Below, piece after piece: positions 32,119-42,332 of a stretch of DNA of 64,000 nt. The position numbers were made by a program, and so were the translations under genes. The stretch is from Chaetoceros tenuissimus (Eukaryota > Bacillariophyta > Thalassiosirophyceae > Chaetocerotales > Chaetocerotaceae). Location: assembly GCA_021927905.1 (NCBI GenBank), contig BLLK01000069.1, forward strand, positions 1,798,001-1,862,000. The letters are read 5' to 3'. The notes under the pieces were generated by a model, which was not told where the DNA came from, did no database searches, and saw only the letters and a list, made by a program, of their open reading frames with translations. The first letter of the stretch is position 1, and every line of letters starts with the position of its first letter.

Positions 32119-33495
32119 TCATTCTTCGTCATGTCGTGAAAATTGCAGCCTTAATTCACAAGGAAATTGAAGAGTTGGTCGATATTGGATGTCTTCAATC
32201 CACCCACCACTACCGTATCTATCTTTGAAATGAGTCTTCTCATTTAGAAAGGTCCAAGTATATTCGTTAGCAATTGATGATAGTACTTTTGAAATGCAAT
32301 CAAGTGAAATGATTCCTGCTGGGCATTTCCTCTTTCCTATTCCCCATGGTTGCGCTTGCGAGTCTTTTGTTTCTTCAGGGTGAAATTCTAGTGATTCACT
32401 GCATCCTGAATGCGCAAATGCTAAAAGATCGATAATGAACACTTGGCTCTTTTCAAACTCAGTTCTAATGTCATTTTTCGCTATTGTCAATTCGCAATCT
32501 GCTGCAAATCTTGGTAAGCCAGCCACTGGTGGAAATATTCTTAATGTCTCCTGTACAACGTCTTTTGGTGTCAGATTCCCAATCTTTAAATCCAATTGTA
32601 AATCATTTCTACCAGCAAGAAAACAAAACACGCCGGTGATGGTGGTACAAATTGTCTGTGATCCTGCTAATAGTGCAGAGAAGACGTTGGAGACTATCTC
32701 ATCTCTTGTCAGGTAATTATCATTATCACTTGGATTCTCTATCTCAAAGCGCAATAAGCGTTGTAGAAGGCAATCATTTTGCAACTGGTCAGGAGTTGAT
32801 GCGACATTATCGATAAAGCATCTGATCAGTGTGTCAATGTGTGTGACTATTTGCTTTGTTTCCAGTGAACATTCTTCGTCTCGCCTAGGTTCCAAGTTAT
32901 CCAAAAACATTAGACTTAATGCTTCAATTAAATCTTTTCTCGTACCATATTCCTCGCCAAGAACAGCAACAAGCAGAGTACAAACTGCGACTTCTTTTGA
33001 TACTTTGCGTATATCCACTCCCTTCTTCTTACATTTCATACTACAAAAGCTGAGTAGTTTTTTCTTCCCACCACTGCCACGTGAATTACTTGATTGGTCC
33101 TTACTCAGTGCATCGAGGAACTTCTTGGCAGCAAAGATTGACCACTTCTCTCGCATTTTCTTTGGCACTGCAAACGCTCTACTAATGCAATATCTTTGGC
33201 GTTTCCATACGTCACCATTGACATTGGTCAAGGCACAGTCTAATAATTTTCTAGGTTTTGGAGGTTTGTAAAGATTTGCATATTGACAATCCCCAGCAAG
33301 ATCTTCATCTGAATCATAGCTTTTCAACTCATGCTCTTCAAGAATCCTTTTTGCCACATTAGAATCAATGACGAAGCTTATGCTTGGATCGACACCCTTC
33401 ATTACTGGACAGTGTTTAGCTGCACATTCTCTCGTGTAGGCAATCCTTTCCTTCATGGAAGGAAATTTGCTTTCTTTTTGCTTAGATTTCATCAT
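32119..33495 (-). CDS. Divergent cytochrome P450-like protein, no membrane anchor seen
   Basis: A 458-residue P450-like protein. Support comes from WKRQRYCISRAF (C-helix), a helix-I-like segment NVFSALLAGSQTICTTITG, the ExxR motif E316-T-L-R319 followed by IFPPVAGLPRF, and a heme loop PWGIGKRKCPAG with Cys391 as the expected thiolate ligand. The usual FxxGxRxCxG is altered: Trp replaces Phe, and the Gly after Cys is shifted by one position (CPAG). Helix I lacks the standard AGxDTT, having AGSQTI. No N-terminal membrane helix is present and the protein is about 40 residues shorter than the second P450 here. It may be a soluble or unusual P450, or an isomerase-type heme enzyme like those that do not activate oxygen. 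Intronless. Confidence 0.7.
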   Translation of the reverse strand: MMKSKQKESKFPSMKERIAYTRECAAKHCPVMKGVDPSISFVIDSNVAKRILEEHELKSYDSDEDLAGDCQYANLYKPPKPRKLLDCALTNVNGDVWKRQRYCISRAFAVPKKMREKWSIFAAKKFLDALSKDQSSNSRGSGGKKKLLSFCSMKCKKKGVDIRKVSKEVAVCTLLVAVLGEEYGTRKDLIEALSLMFLDNLEPRRDEECSLETKQIVTHIDTLIRCFIDNVASTPDQLQNDCLLQRLLRFEIENPSDNDNYLTRDEIVSNVFSALLAGSQTICTTITGVFCFLAGRNDLQLDLKIGNLTPKDVVQETLRIFPPVAGLPRFAADCELTIAKNDIRTEFEKSQVFIIDLLAFAHSGCSESLEFHPEETKDSQAQPWGIGKRKCPAGIISLDCISKVLSSIANEYTWTFLNEKTHFKDRYGSGGWIEDIQYRPTLQFPCELRLQFSRHDEE

Positions 33496-33983
33496 TTCAC
33501 TTTTTTACCAGCAATTAATTTGATGTGTTCTAGTTTTCGATTTGGATGATGAAAACAATAGATACTCTACGCACACACTTGTGTTGTAAGTGATGCATCA
33601 AATTTCTTTCCTCTGTCTTTCTCTCGCTGTATATAGTATTCTACTATCCCACATGTATGTGTAAAATCATGCATGGGGTCTATGATACATATGTGATGTG
33701 GTGATGTGGTGGTCGAGCAATTGATCTAGATTTTTCACAATGACCGTCTGATGTCATTGACATGATGTTTTGACCAGGATTGACAATAACAGGTTATTTG
33801 TTCATTTTCACGATTAACCGATCACTCTCTACCAACCACCAATCTCAAAATCTAAAAGCTTATCAAAAAACAATAATGAGTAGTAATCAAATTCAATATT
33901 GGTGGATGAACTAGGAGATATATATATTGTTTCCTCTAGAAATTGCACTAGATTTAGATGCTATCTCCTCTAGATCTCCCAAG
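33496..33983. promoter_or_regulatory. Divergent intergenic region, P450-like / oxygenase-like
   Basis: A 488 bp head-to-head spacer with an imperfect GTGATGTG repeat near 33692-33712 and AT-rich tracts. In-frame sequence upstream of the next gene begins with TTG at 33927, so I do not count it as coding. A small upstream exon is possible but no phase-consistent one was found. Confidence 0.35.
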
Positions 33984-35141
33984 ATGATCAGAAGTTGTGA
34001 AAAAGATAACCGGAAGAAACAAAGACTACTTCCAGATCTACTAGAAAAAATTACTATACAGATTGATCCATCAACGCATCAAATTTCATATGATGACTTC
34101 AAAGTTGTATTTGACAAATACAAGATAGTTTACTTTCCGCAGATAAATACTGCCGAGCATGATGGATCCATGAAGATTGAAGAATTTTTCAATATCTTCA
34201 ACAAGCTTACAAAGGAAGACAAAGAAACATGGACTGAAGAGACATGGGATATCAAGAAAGATGAGGTACAAAATAGAATCCCTGGAACATTTCTCGAAGA
34301 AAAAGATTCAAATAGAACCCAACGGGGATATTGCAGTTTCATAGTACAACATGATGATGAGCAAAAGAAAGAGATGTTAAAAAAGCTTCCTGTCCCTGAA
34401 CTTCCTTTTGCTCAATCAGAATCAGATGAAGTCGAAGTAGAAGTAGAATATGGTCCAGGAATATGGATATTTTATGGGCGCAATAACGAGAATAAAGCCC
34501 TTGAAGGTAGAGGAGAGCATACTGATTCTATAGAACATGATGGAACATTTCATTTCCAAATTTCAGGGGTAAAGAATTGGCATGTTCGGCCTACTTCTAC
34601 GTTACTCAATCTAATTTCATCTGAGTCCGAGTCCGATGACTGTTTGCTGACTCAAAAGTGGATAGAAGAATTAGAAAAGGATGATTGCGTAAAGCATTCT
34701 ACATTAGATATAGAATGTAGTAAGGGCGATATCTTGATGATAAACACCAAGCTATGGTGGCATGCAACAGATCTTCCTCAACAACCTTTCTTGAACGAGT
34801 CAAAGGCTTTTGTTCCTTCTGTAAGTTATGCTAGAGATGTCTACCTTGATAAAACAAAGATTGGGAAGGACCATGGCACAAATCTAACGAATTTAGATGG
34901 ACTGTATGCTGCTGATGATATTGAAGCTGGGACCATTGTATTTAGAGAAAGCGAAATGCCAGGCTGTGAATTGCACAGAACAAGAGAAAATCCAAACTGT
35001 GAAATAGTTGAACTATCAGATGGAGAAGGTGCTATCGTTTCCTGTAGAGAGATCAAGGCGGGGGAATTCTTTTGTGTCTTGGAATCAGATGACAGTAGTT
35101 GCGAGGAAGAATACGAAACAGATGATGATGAAGAGCAATGA
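33984..35141 (+). CDS. JmjC/cupin-like Fe(II) oxygenase-like protein with SAF/SET-like tail
   Basis: A 385-residue protein starting at the first in-frame ATG (33984). The middle has GRGEHTDSIEHDGTFHFQI then GVKNWHVRP, where His-x-Asp could be two metal ligands, and a downstream WWHATDLP could supply the third His; this is the layout of JmjC/cupin 2-oxoglutarate oxygenases. After about residue 295 comes LDGLYAADDIEAGTIVFRE and, later, NPNCEIV with REIKAGEFFCV, which resembles the first and last strands of a SET domain or a SAF fold, with the catalytic middle missing. The last residues are acidic. The oxygenase call rests on few residues. The fused tail is unusual. Intronless as read; nuclear location is not shown. 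Confidence 0.55.
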   Translation: MIRSCEKDNRKKQRLLPDLLEKITIQIDPSTHQISYDDFKVVFDKYKIVYFPQINTAEHDGSMKIEEFFNIFNKLTKEDKETWTEETWDIKKDEVQNRIPGTFLEEKDSNRTQRGYCSFIVQHDDEQKKEMLKKLPVPELPFAQSESDEVEVEVEYGPGIWIFYGRNNENKALEGRGEHTDSIEHDGTFHFQISGVKNWHVRPTSTLLNLISSESESDDCLLTQKWIEELEKDDCVKHSTLDIECSKGDILMINTKLWWHATDLPQQPFLNESKAFVPSVSYARDVYLDKTKIGKDHGTNLTNLDGLYAADDIEAGTIVFRESEMPGCELHRTRENPNCEIVELSDGEGAIVSCREIKAGEFFCVLESDDSSCEEEYETDDDEEQ

Positions 35142-35277
35142 TCAATTGTTGTGGCTTACATGCCCCCTTCTACATCCACTTCCATTACTATCAATCATAT
35201 TTCAAGTATAGCCAAATATTTTATAATAGAATAACCATTACGTATTATATATAAATGTTAATATATTCATGAACATC

Positions 35278-37297
35278 TCATGAAACGCAAGATCCTTTTG
35301 TCCACACACAATCGCCGTTGCACTCTTTTTTCGTCTTTCCACTACAAACATTGGGAAGAATACAATTGCCATTCTGGCATACCTCGCCATTCGGGCATGT
35401 GATTGGAGTCCCAGTGCAGATTCCTTCAGAGCACAAATCATTTTCAGTACAAGGATCACCGTCGTCACAACTTTCCCCATTGATACAGCTTTCAATTGTA
35501 CCGAGAATTTCTGCTACATTTCCAATTGTATAGGTTGTAAAAAATTCACCATCTATGTTTTTATAGTTGCCATAAGTATTTGTTCCATCACTTTGAGTTA
35601 CACACCATTCTGCAGTGCCATTACTATCTCCCCACAATTGCCCAACAATTTCATTGTTCGAATTAACGATTGGGCCTCCACTACTGCCACTCATTGTCTC
35701 TCCCAATAATGGCTTGCTATAGATAAATCCTTGCTCTGGTTGATTATTTGAAACAACTTGCTCTTGATATGACTGAGGTCCAGCTCGTGGATGGCTGATG
35801 ATTGAAATGTTTGATGAGTATCATAAAAAATCATGATGCATCCATAATAACAAACACAAACACACTTACCTGATACGGAATGTCTTTGTTCCTGTTTGCA
35901 ATTTGTCCGTGTTCCAGCCTAAAGCATAGAAATTTTTACCTTCAGGCAAAGCTTGAGAAATTTCCATCAGTGTAAAGTCTGATTTCCTAGAAGATGCCAA
36001 CTTCACGGCCCCTATAGTGTCTGCTGTTCTAAAGGCATAAAGGCACGTATCATTCGTTTCGCATTTATTGTTTCTTGCCCCAAAGTAAAGTTCCATAGAT
36101 GTACTAGACTTTGATATACAGTGATTGGCTGTCAGTAGAATAGGACGTCCATCTGCATTGTTGATCAAACCTCCACTTTCATAAACAGAAAAACAAAAGG
36201 CAGAATAAGGATGGCATGATACGAAATTCATGTACTCTCGAATACAAATATGTTCTACTTACGTACAGCTGTATCTCCAGTTGCCATCCACCCTTTTGGA
36301 AGAGGATACATTTAATTGCGTCAGAATGATAAACTAAAGTAACCAAATTTGAAAGAGTAACGATTACATACCATGACATCTTTGCAATAGCTCTACTGTA
36401 GTTTGTAATGTGGTCATCACGAAAGAGTGCACTGTCTTCATTTGCATTCTGCCAATTTCCGCATTCTTGAAGAGCGAGTTCGACAACGTCTTGATCAAAG
36501 TTTGTCATATTCTTCTTGCAGCACATGTAGTCGACAACGCAGTCTGCAATACCCCAATTGCAGTCACCCAACCTTCTTGTTTCAAAGTCGTCCCTGGGAT
36601 CTGGATTGAATATACTCACTCGAGTCACAGAGAAGGACAAGGACGAAAGAGTCCCCTCGACGTCTAATCCTTTGTAAGTGATTGCAAGGAAAGCTTCATT
36701 TCCGTTAACTGTCTTTGTCCAAACTTCATTGTTTGAAATACGCGCTTCAATTTTCGTATCGAAATCACCATGCGCATTGAAGAAACTCACTGAAACATCG
36801 TCAGGTATGACGGCGTCCTTGATGAAAATACTTAGACCCAGAGCATCATAAGAAGATTTGACGTTCAAAGTCCAAGTGAAACCATCGCCTGTCTCTTCAT
36901 AGACACCACTATCGAAAATATGTTTTTGACCTAGGCGCCTCTTAGACTTTCCTTTTCCAACTGCTTTCTCTATGTTTTTCACAGCTCCAGTTATGAATGG
37001 TATAGTGAAAAGCTTTTCTGCCTTTTGATGTTCGCGCATATATGCCTTGTCTTCTTTTGTCATCTCCACGTAGACGGAGGACTTCTCAAGAATAGCTCTG
37101 CTTGGACGAAGGAAACGATTTTTGTCAGGGAGTAGAGCGAGTAGCTTTCTGTGCGTAGATCTTGATAGAAGGTAGTGTTCTTCTTCCGTCAAGGAGCTTG
37201 TCTTCAACATTCTTGGAGGCATGTTGATGCTAAAAATACTAGAAACATTGGAAGCAATGACAAAAAGATGGAGGGATAGCTTGATAATAGAAACCAT
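35278..37297 (-). CDS. Lysyl-endopeptidase-like secreted serine protease
   Basis: Predicted as complement(join(35278..35794, 35870..36175, 36263..36292, 36372..37297)), 592 residues. All introns have GT..AG ends and the phases fit; the second exon is a 30 nt microexon. The product begins with a hydrophobic signal sequence, then a propeptide-like domain (about 25-300). The protease domain shows SCTGGLINN, which is completed only by splicing in the microexon, LLTANHC (His337), RKSDFTLMEI (Asp385), ISHPRAGPQ and GSSGGP (Ser459). The catalytic triad is therefore complete and the pattern is closest to bacterial Lys-C endopeptidases. The C-terminus has a Cys-rich tail with CDDGDPCTENDLC and CPNGEVCQNGNC repeats, probably extracellular. 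Cleavage specificity is inferred from family only. Confidence 0.85.
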
Positions 37298-37968
37298 GGT
37301 CTGGAACTACTTTTGATTCTTATATTTTGAAAATATTCAATAGATATTTGTTGTTTTGTTTGTTTTTTAAGTTGATGGGATTGAGTAAGAAATTTTGTGA
37401 ACACACACAAACTCCGCAATCATGGCGAATGAACTGAAGAGAAACTCAGAAGTCAAAAGATGGATAGTCTTCTCATTATAAAGCGCCTTGCGAAGCCTGT
37501 AAAATTTTGTACGTCAAAATGACGTACGAACTAGCTCATTTATCAGATCTACTTGATAATACTATTGAGAAGTACCTAATCCACACGTTTTTATCTAAAA
37601 CTTTTGGGTCTCTTATTTTCTTCACGAAATGGCATTGGGTGTCAATACGCGATTACATTCGTAAGTCGATGAATTAGCGTGTTTGACTATCGAAGCCAAC
37701 ACTGAACAAAATCTTCTAATGTCAAGGTCTTTGTACTGATCCAATGAACATCCAATCTTCCATTCATCAAATCCTTTGACCTATGCAACCACTCCTTATT
37801 TATTAAAGACTGCGCAAATGTTTGAAGTATGTTTATTCAAACTATTCAACATCCTCCATCATATCTTGAACACATTCCCCCTTTCGTTATCGCAGAGACT
37901 AATGCACCAACTTTTGTAACTTTCTCTACCAAATGCTTTCATTTACATACATGTCATCTATGATATGT
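37298..37968. other. Intergenic region with protease promoter
   Basis: Lies upstream of the Lys-C-like gene and downstream of the methyltransferase gene (both minus). It holds the inverted ACGTCA repeat described separately. The remainder is AT-rich with no ORF or repeat worth calling. Confidence 0.4.
37509..37527. promoter_or_regulatory. Inverted ACGTCA/TGACGT site
   Basis: GTACGTCA (37509-37516) and TGACGTAC (37520-37527) form a perfect inverted repeat around AAA, about 210 bp upstream of the protease start. TGACGT/ACGTCA cores are bZIP sites and match the CO2/cAMP-responsive elements reported for diatom carbonic anhydrase promoters. Function here is inference. Confidence 0.45.
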
Positions 37969-38910
37969 TTAAAACCTTTTCTTTTTTCTAACACCATCTT
38001 CATTTCTATATTTGCTGTTTCCTTTTCGTTTCTTTTGTTTTCCTTGCTGTATCGCACTTTGATTTCTCGCCGCAGATGTTCCCTCTGTTCTATCTCTTTG
38101 TTGAGACTGACTTCCCTCTGAAAGTTGTTGCATCTTCTTTTTCGCTTTCAGCCTTTGCTTCAAGTTCTTACGCTTCTGTGTAGGTACTGCATTCAATTGG
38201 CGAAGTTCTTGTAAAGTAGAAACAAGACGAGGTTTTTCCATGGAACTTCCAATGTTTCCAACTCCTATATTTGAATCTCCATACATTTTTCGAAATGCCT
38301 TTTTTGCAGCTGCAACTTTGGATGATGGAATTCCGCAAAACCAAATAGATTTGAAGGGCGAAACTTCCTTCCCGGTGCCTTCAGGATGATCATATTCATA
38401 AGGAATAGGCGGTATAACATACAAAATATCATTTGGATCGTCACCATTGTCACCGGATTTGATGGCTGATCGAAAGTGATTACGAACTGCTACATAATTC
38501 GGCATCAGAATAAAGAATGGTTTGGAAATTTGCTTCTTCTTTTTCTTCTTTTGAGAATTCTTTGGTCTTAGTCTGTCAATTGCAAATTGCACACATTTCT
38601 CTTTGTGGTCTGATGAATATGGGGGATTAGTAATGAATGTGTGATAATTTGGCAACTGATTCTTTTCCACATCTTCATAAAAGTCTCGTTTTTCATGAAC
38701 CACATTTGTAAAACCAAGTGACTGTAGCAAAACTTTTGTGCGGCCATTGCAGTAGAACGGGTCATATATAATATGATTCTCACGGGAAGAAGATGGCTGA
38801 ACAGCATCCATGAGTGGCATGATGTGTTCGTAAGCACATTGTGGAGTCTCAAAGTGATCGTTGTAATCAACTTTATATGGATATTGTATTCTAGTGGGTG
38901 CTGAAGTCAT
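37969..38910 (-). CDS. Class I SAM-dependent methyltransferase with NPPY motif
   Basis: A 313-residue protein starting at the ATG at 38910; the frame extends to an ATG at 39042, but the extra 44 residues have no domain character and would overlap most of the shared promoter. The N-terminal half has HFETPQCAYEHIMPL, then IYDPFYCNGRTKVLLQSLGF in the place of the AdoMet-binding motif I, HTFITNPPYSSDHKEKC with the NPPY motif, and PFFILMPNYV. NPPY is typical of enzymes that methylate exocyclic amines of adenine, or glutamine. The C-terminal 100 residues are very basic (KKKKKK, KRKNLKQRLKAKKK) and suit RNA or DNA binding in the nucleus or nucleolus. The substrate is unknown. It is divergent from DCC1. 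Confidence 0.75.
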   Translation of the reverse strand: MTSAPTRIQYPYKVDYNDHFETPQCAYEHIMPLMDAVQPSSSRENHIIYDPFYCNGRTKVLLQSLGFTNVVHEKRDFYEDVEKNQLPNYHTFITNPPYSSDHKEKCVQFAIDRLRPKNSQKKKKKKQISKPFFILMPNYVAVRNHFRSAIKSGDNGDDPNDILYVIPPIPYEYDHPEGTGKEVSPFKSIWFCGIPSSKVAAAKKAFRKMYGDSNIGVGNIGSSMEKPRLVSTLQELRQLNAVPTQKRKNLKQRLKAKKKMQQLSEGSQSQQRDRTEGTSAARNQSAIQQGKQKKRKGNSKYRNEDGVRKKKRF

Positions 38911-39279
38911 CGCTATGAATAGGCTGATGTTGGTATATCGATAGTAGATGGATACTTGTTCTAAAGAGCATGCATGGATTGCTGTATCTCTTTTGAATTT
39001 CAATTGTGATGTGAGATGTGAATGGTGGTGAAAAAAGCACACAATGAGTATCTATTCCAAAGTCAAATATTGTCTATGACGTCATTATTATTCTTGAAAT
39101 GCATTGCTCTGTCATATGGAATGTACGTACGTATATATATCCACATTTATTTTACACGAAACAAATTACAATGCTAAATGCTGCCTCTGCACTCATTCAT
39201 TAATCGAATAATATACCTATCACACATACCTCCAGTAAAGCTGCATTTCAATTTCTGAATCTAAGTATCCGAACTAAGT
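38911..39279. promoter_or_regulatory. Divergent promoter, methyltransferase / DCC1
   Basis: A 369 bp head-to-head spacer with a perfect CRE-type palindrome ATGACGTCAT (39076-39085) and TACGTACGTA (39124-39133) followed by a TATATATAT run. These are the clearest candidate sites. Confidence 0.45.
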
Positions 39280-40631
39280 ATGAGTAAGAGAAAGCACCAT
39301 CTACTGGATACTGTCCTCAAAATACCAAAGACGGACTTCCCATCCTTAGGATCAGGCACAAAAACAAAAGTGAGCAAAACAGCTGCTCCTCCCCTCTTGC
39401 TCCTGCAACTACCAGAAAAATTATCCATATCAGATCTGACCAAAAGTAACTTTGTCATGCATGATGATACAGATAAATGTCGACTACTGTGTGAGGACCA
39501 AGGTGTTACCTTTGATCTGGTCAGAGTGGAGACAAGTAACTCGTATGTATTGGTGAAAGATGGGAAAGATGAGGAAACTAATACTGAAAATAGCAGTGAA
39601 AATAATGATGGAAAGAAGAAGGAAACTGAAGCTAGGTTATTGAGAGAAAATAATACTTTCTTCTTGGAGTGCAATGAGTCTAGAATGGATCTTAAATCTG
39701 CTCTTGAAGAAATTTTGAAGCCATTTGTCTATCCTACCAATGGTATCTCATTCAGCAAGATTTGTGAAAAGTTGATGCATTCGAAGAAAGAAGTGAAAGA
39801 TGCTTTGGACAGTACTCATGCACTTAAAATTTCCAATGATGGCGAGGATCTCAAATATGGTATCCTTTCGGAAGAAATGGAAATCGATGTATGGTATGTA
39901 ATTCGCAGAGTCTTGTCTGAATGGGACGGAGGTGCCGATTATGCGAATGGGGTTGTCTTGGATGAAATGATCAAGGAGATTCTCAAATTAAATGATGGGA
40001 CAGGTGATGATGTAGATGAATGCGTTTTGAGAAATTGTTTAGAGAAATGTACTGTGAGCACCAATGACAACAAGACGCAGTTGGATGTGAATTATGTAAG
40101 TATGATTGAAAACGTAGATTCAGGATTTTCATTTTAGTTCACTACATTCAGGATACTTAATTTCTCACCTCTCTATATTTATAGATTGCGAAAATTGTCG
40201 CACATCATGTCTTTACCATGCAATCTGCACCTTGGGAAAAAGAAGAATTTGTTGCACAATGGCATTCTTACATGCCCGGAGTTGGATCAGAATACCAGCC
40301 AAGCTTAGATATTATCAAGGACTTGGCTCTCGTAGAAAAAGAAATACAAGCACAAGAAGCACATGATATTGAAACATTTGTAAAAGATGAAAGCAAGCAA
40401 TATCTCAAATACTTTCCCAGAACTAGTCTACCAAAGACCATAGAACGTCGATTCAAAGCTCTATTTAAAGAAAGGGCAAAGTGGAAATTGGAGGACCTTG
40501 TTCCATATGTTGATGACTTGGTTGAGACATCAAATTACAAGACGGTACAAGAATTACTTGCACAGCACACAAAAGTTGCTCCGAGGGACGAAGACGACGA
40601 GGAAGATGTTGAATACTATGTCGCTCAATAA
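39280..40631 (+). CDS. DSCC1: Sister chromatid cohesion protein DCC1
   Basis: DCC1 joins CTF8 and CTF18 in the alternative clamp loader CTF18-RFC, which loads PCNA and supports sister chromatid cohesion. Predicted as join(39280..40095, 40185..40631), 420 residues; the intron has GTAAGT and TATAG ends and phase 0. The N-terminal half has the LLLLQLPEKL strand and the winged-helix-like region IDVWYVIRRVLSEW. The C-terminal half shows the conserved YFPRTSLPKTIERRFKALF with ERAKWKLEDLVPYVDDL, close to animal DCC1. Length agrees with the family (about 390). The last residues are acidic. Confidence 0.9.
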
Positions 40632-40732
40632 GTGAAGTCAAAGCAATGGGGCATTGGTTTTTGAAGAACTTGAAGAAAAGGCTAAAATGAATTTATATGG
40701 AAATTCTAAATTTAAATCTTATAGAATGAATA

Positions 40733-41983
40733 TTATTGGTCACAATTTGATCGTGCTATGCCTAATCTCATGTTTCCTACATCAAATAAAATATCGTGGT
40801 TAATCATTGCATTACTTCCAAGAACCGCCCCTTCTGGCTCATCAACATATATTCGAGAGATGAATTGTGCTGTACCTGACCACTCAGATTTGACATCTAC
40901 CTTTCCTTTCGGTTGTTCCATGTATTGTTCGGGCTGTATGATCCAATCATATCCTGATGACAACGTAATCGTTATATTCGGTAATTTTTCGAATTGCTCT
41001 TTTGATAGATTTTGTGCATTGTTGTGAAATTTTCCACCTGTGATTGTTTTCCAGGCAGACTTGAACTCTTTTTCAATTGCTTTTGATATATAGGTATCAG
41101 TAGTTCCAGAATCTATTATGGTTCCTTTTCCTTGATTAAATACTTCATCTATAAAACCCTTTCGATTACCTTTCATTTCAATATCACCAACCTTGAAACT
41201 TTTTATTTTGACAGAATAATATTTGCCATGCTTCAATGGCTCAAAAGTCATTTGCTCTTGATGTTGATGTTTCAAAGATGTACCACCAATACTTAATGTT
41301 CCAGCATTGCTTGTCATGCACATACTGAAACCGTAGTGTGGTATCGCCCCTTCCCTATACATCATATCTATTACAGTATCTTGTTGCAATGAAATCATAC
41401 CTACGATTCCATCCGCAAATTGATTTGCAATCATTCCTGTCTCAGCCGTTTCACATCCAAATGAAAATGGAACTGCTGTTTGCAAATGAACTTTTATACT
41501 CTGTTCATAATTTCCAGTTCCAAAGAACACAATGTCTTCTACTTCAAAACCCTTAAGATGTGAGCCTTCTGTGTAGCCTTGACGAAAATGACACTCGTCA
41601 TTTGCATATGGACACATGCCATTTTTCGATGGGATGTTGGAAAATGAGCATTCATTGTCACTGCATTTGTTGCTTATTGCTGTTGTACTGAGAGAGGTGT
41701 CGAAATAGCTTTTGGAATAATGATGCTTGCCACATTGGTGACAAGGCTGACATGGGAATACAAGATGACGGCTACCAGTATCAACAATCACAAGCTTTTG
41801 TTGCGGAGGAGAACCAATATAGACATAGGCATGATGCGAGTTTTTAACAGCGACTAGAGGTACATGAATTTTTGTTGTTGGTATTTCATCTTCCTTGATG
41901 GCATTTGTACGCGTCCTTAGCGCATTGGAGGTAGACAACAGTAGAAGGCATGTATATATGAACACTATCGATGCCTCATTCAT
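40733..41983 (-). CDS. Pepsin-like aspartic protease (A1 family), secreted
   Basis: A 416-residue A1 aspartic protease with a signal peptide (MNEASIVFIYTCLLLLSTSN). Both catalytic motifs are intact: IVDTGSRHLVFPC with Asp68 and TIIDSGTTDTYIS with Asp291. Between them lies a Cys-rich insert (about 78-135: CQPCHQCGKHH, CSDNECSF, CPYANDECHF), like the nepenthesin-type insert of plant and algal vacuolar or extracellular enzymes. GIVGMISLQQDTVIDMM matches the conserved strand after the flap. No C-terminal membrane helix is seen. Intronless. It is convergent with DCC1, with about 100 bp between stops. Active protease is likely; its target is unknown. Confidence 0.9.
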   Translation of the reverse strand: MNEASIVFIYTCLLLLSTSNALRTRTNAIKEDEIPTTKIHVPLVAVKNSHHAYVYIGSPPQQKLVIVDTGSRHLVFPCQPCHQCGKHHYSKSYFDTSLSTTAISNKCSDNECSFSNIPSKNGMCPYANDECHFRQGYTEGSHLKGFEVEDIVFFGTGNYEQSIKVHLQTAVPFSFGCETAETGMIANQFADGIVGMISLQQDTVIDMMYREGAIPHYGFSMCMTSNAGTLSIGGTSLKHQHQEQMTFEPLKHGKYYSVKIKSFKVGDIEMKGNRKGFIDEVFNQGKGTIIDSGTTDTYISKAIEKEFKSAWKTITGGKFHNNAQNLSKEQFEKLPNITITLSSGYDWIIQPEQYMEQPKGKVDVKSEWSGTAQFISRIYVDEPEGAVLGSNAMINHDILFDVGNMRLGIARSNCDQ

Positions 41984-42332
41984 ACTTCATCTTAATGTTA
42001 TATGTATGTATGGGAGAGTAGGAGAGTTCACTATCCTATCTTACAGTCCTTTTTTGTTTTGAAAATCCCAATGACGAGTAAAACGGAAAAAGAAGGAAGA
42101 GAAGAGAAGAGGATGAGATAGTTGATCTAATAAGACAAATTTAGAATGTGGGACCAACATGTCAATACATCTGGAATGAACAATGTCACATCGAAGATAG
42201 AGAAAAACAGAACTCTGTGGTACATAATGAAAGCAACTAGCGAGATAAATAGGTCGTACCGCATATTCATATATGTTCTTCAATTCACAAAACTCTAAAC
42301 GAAATATAAAATACGATCACAAATAATACACT
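41984..42332. promoter_or_regulatory. Divergent intergenic region, aspartic protease / beta-rich orphan
   Basis: A 349 bp head-to-head spacer. Purine-rich tract near 42090-42115. No palindrome, repeat or ORF that I can support. Confidence 0.3.

Noticed and set aside
38911-39042. Upstream start of the methyltransferase
   Set aside because: The 44 extra residues have no domain or targeting pattern and cover much of the divergent spacer.
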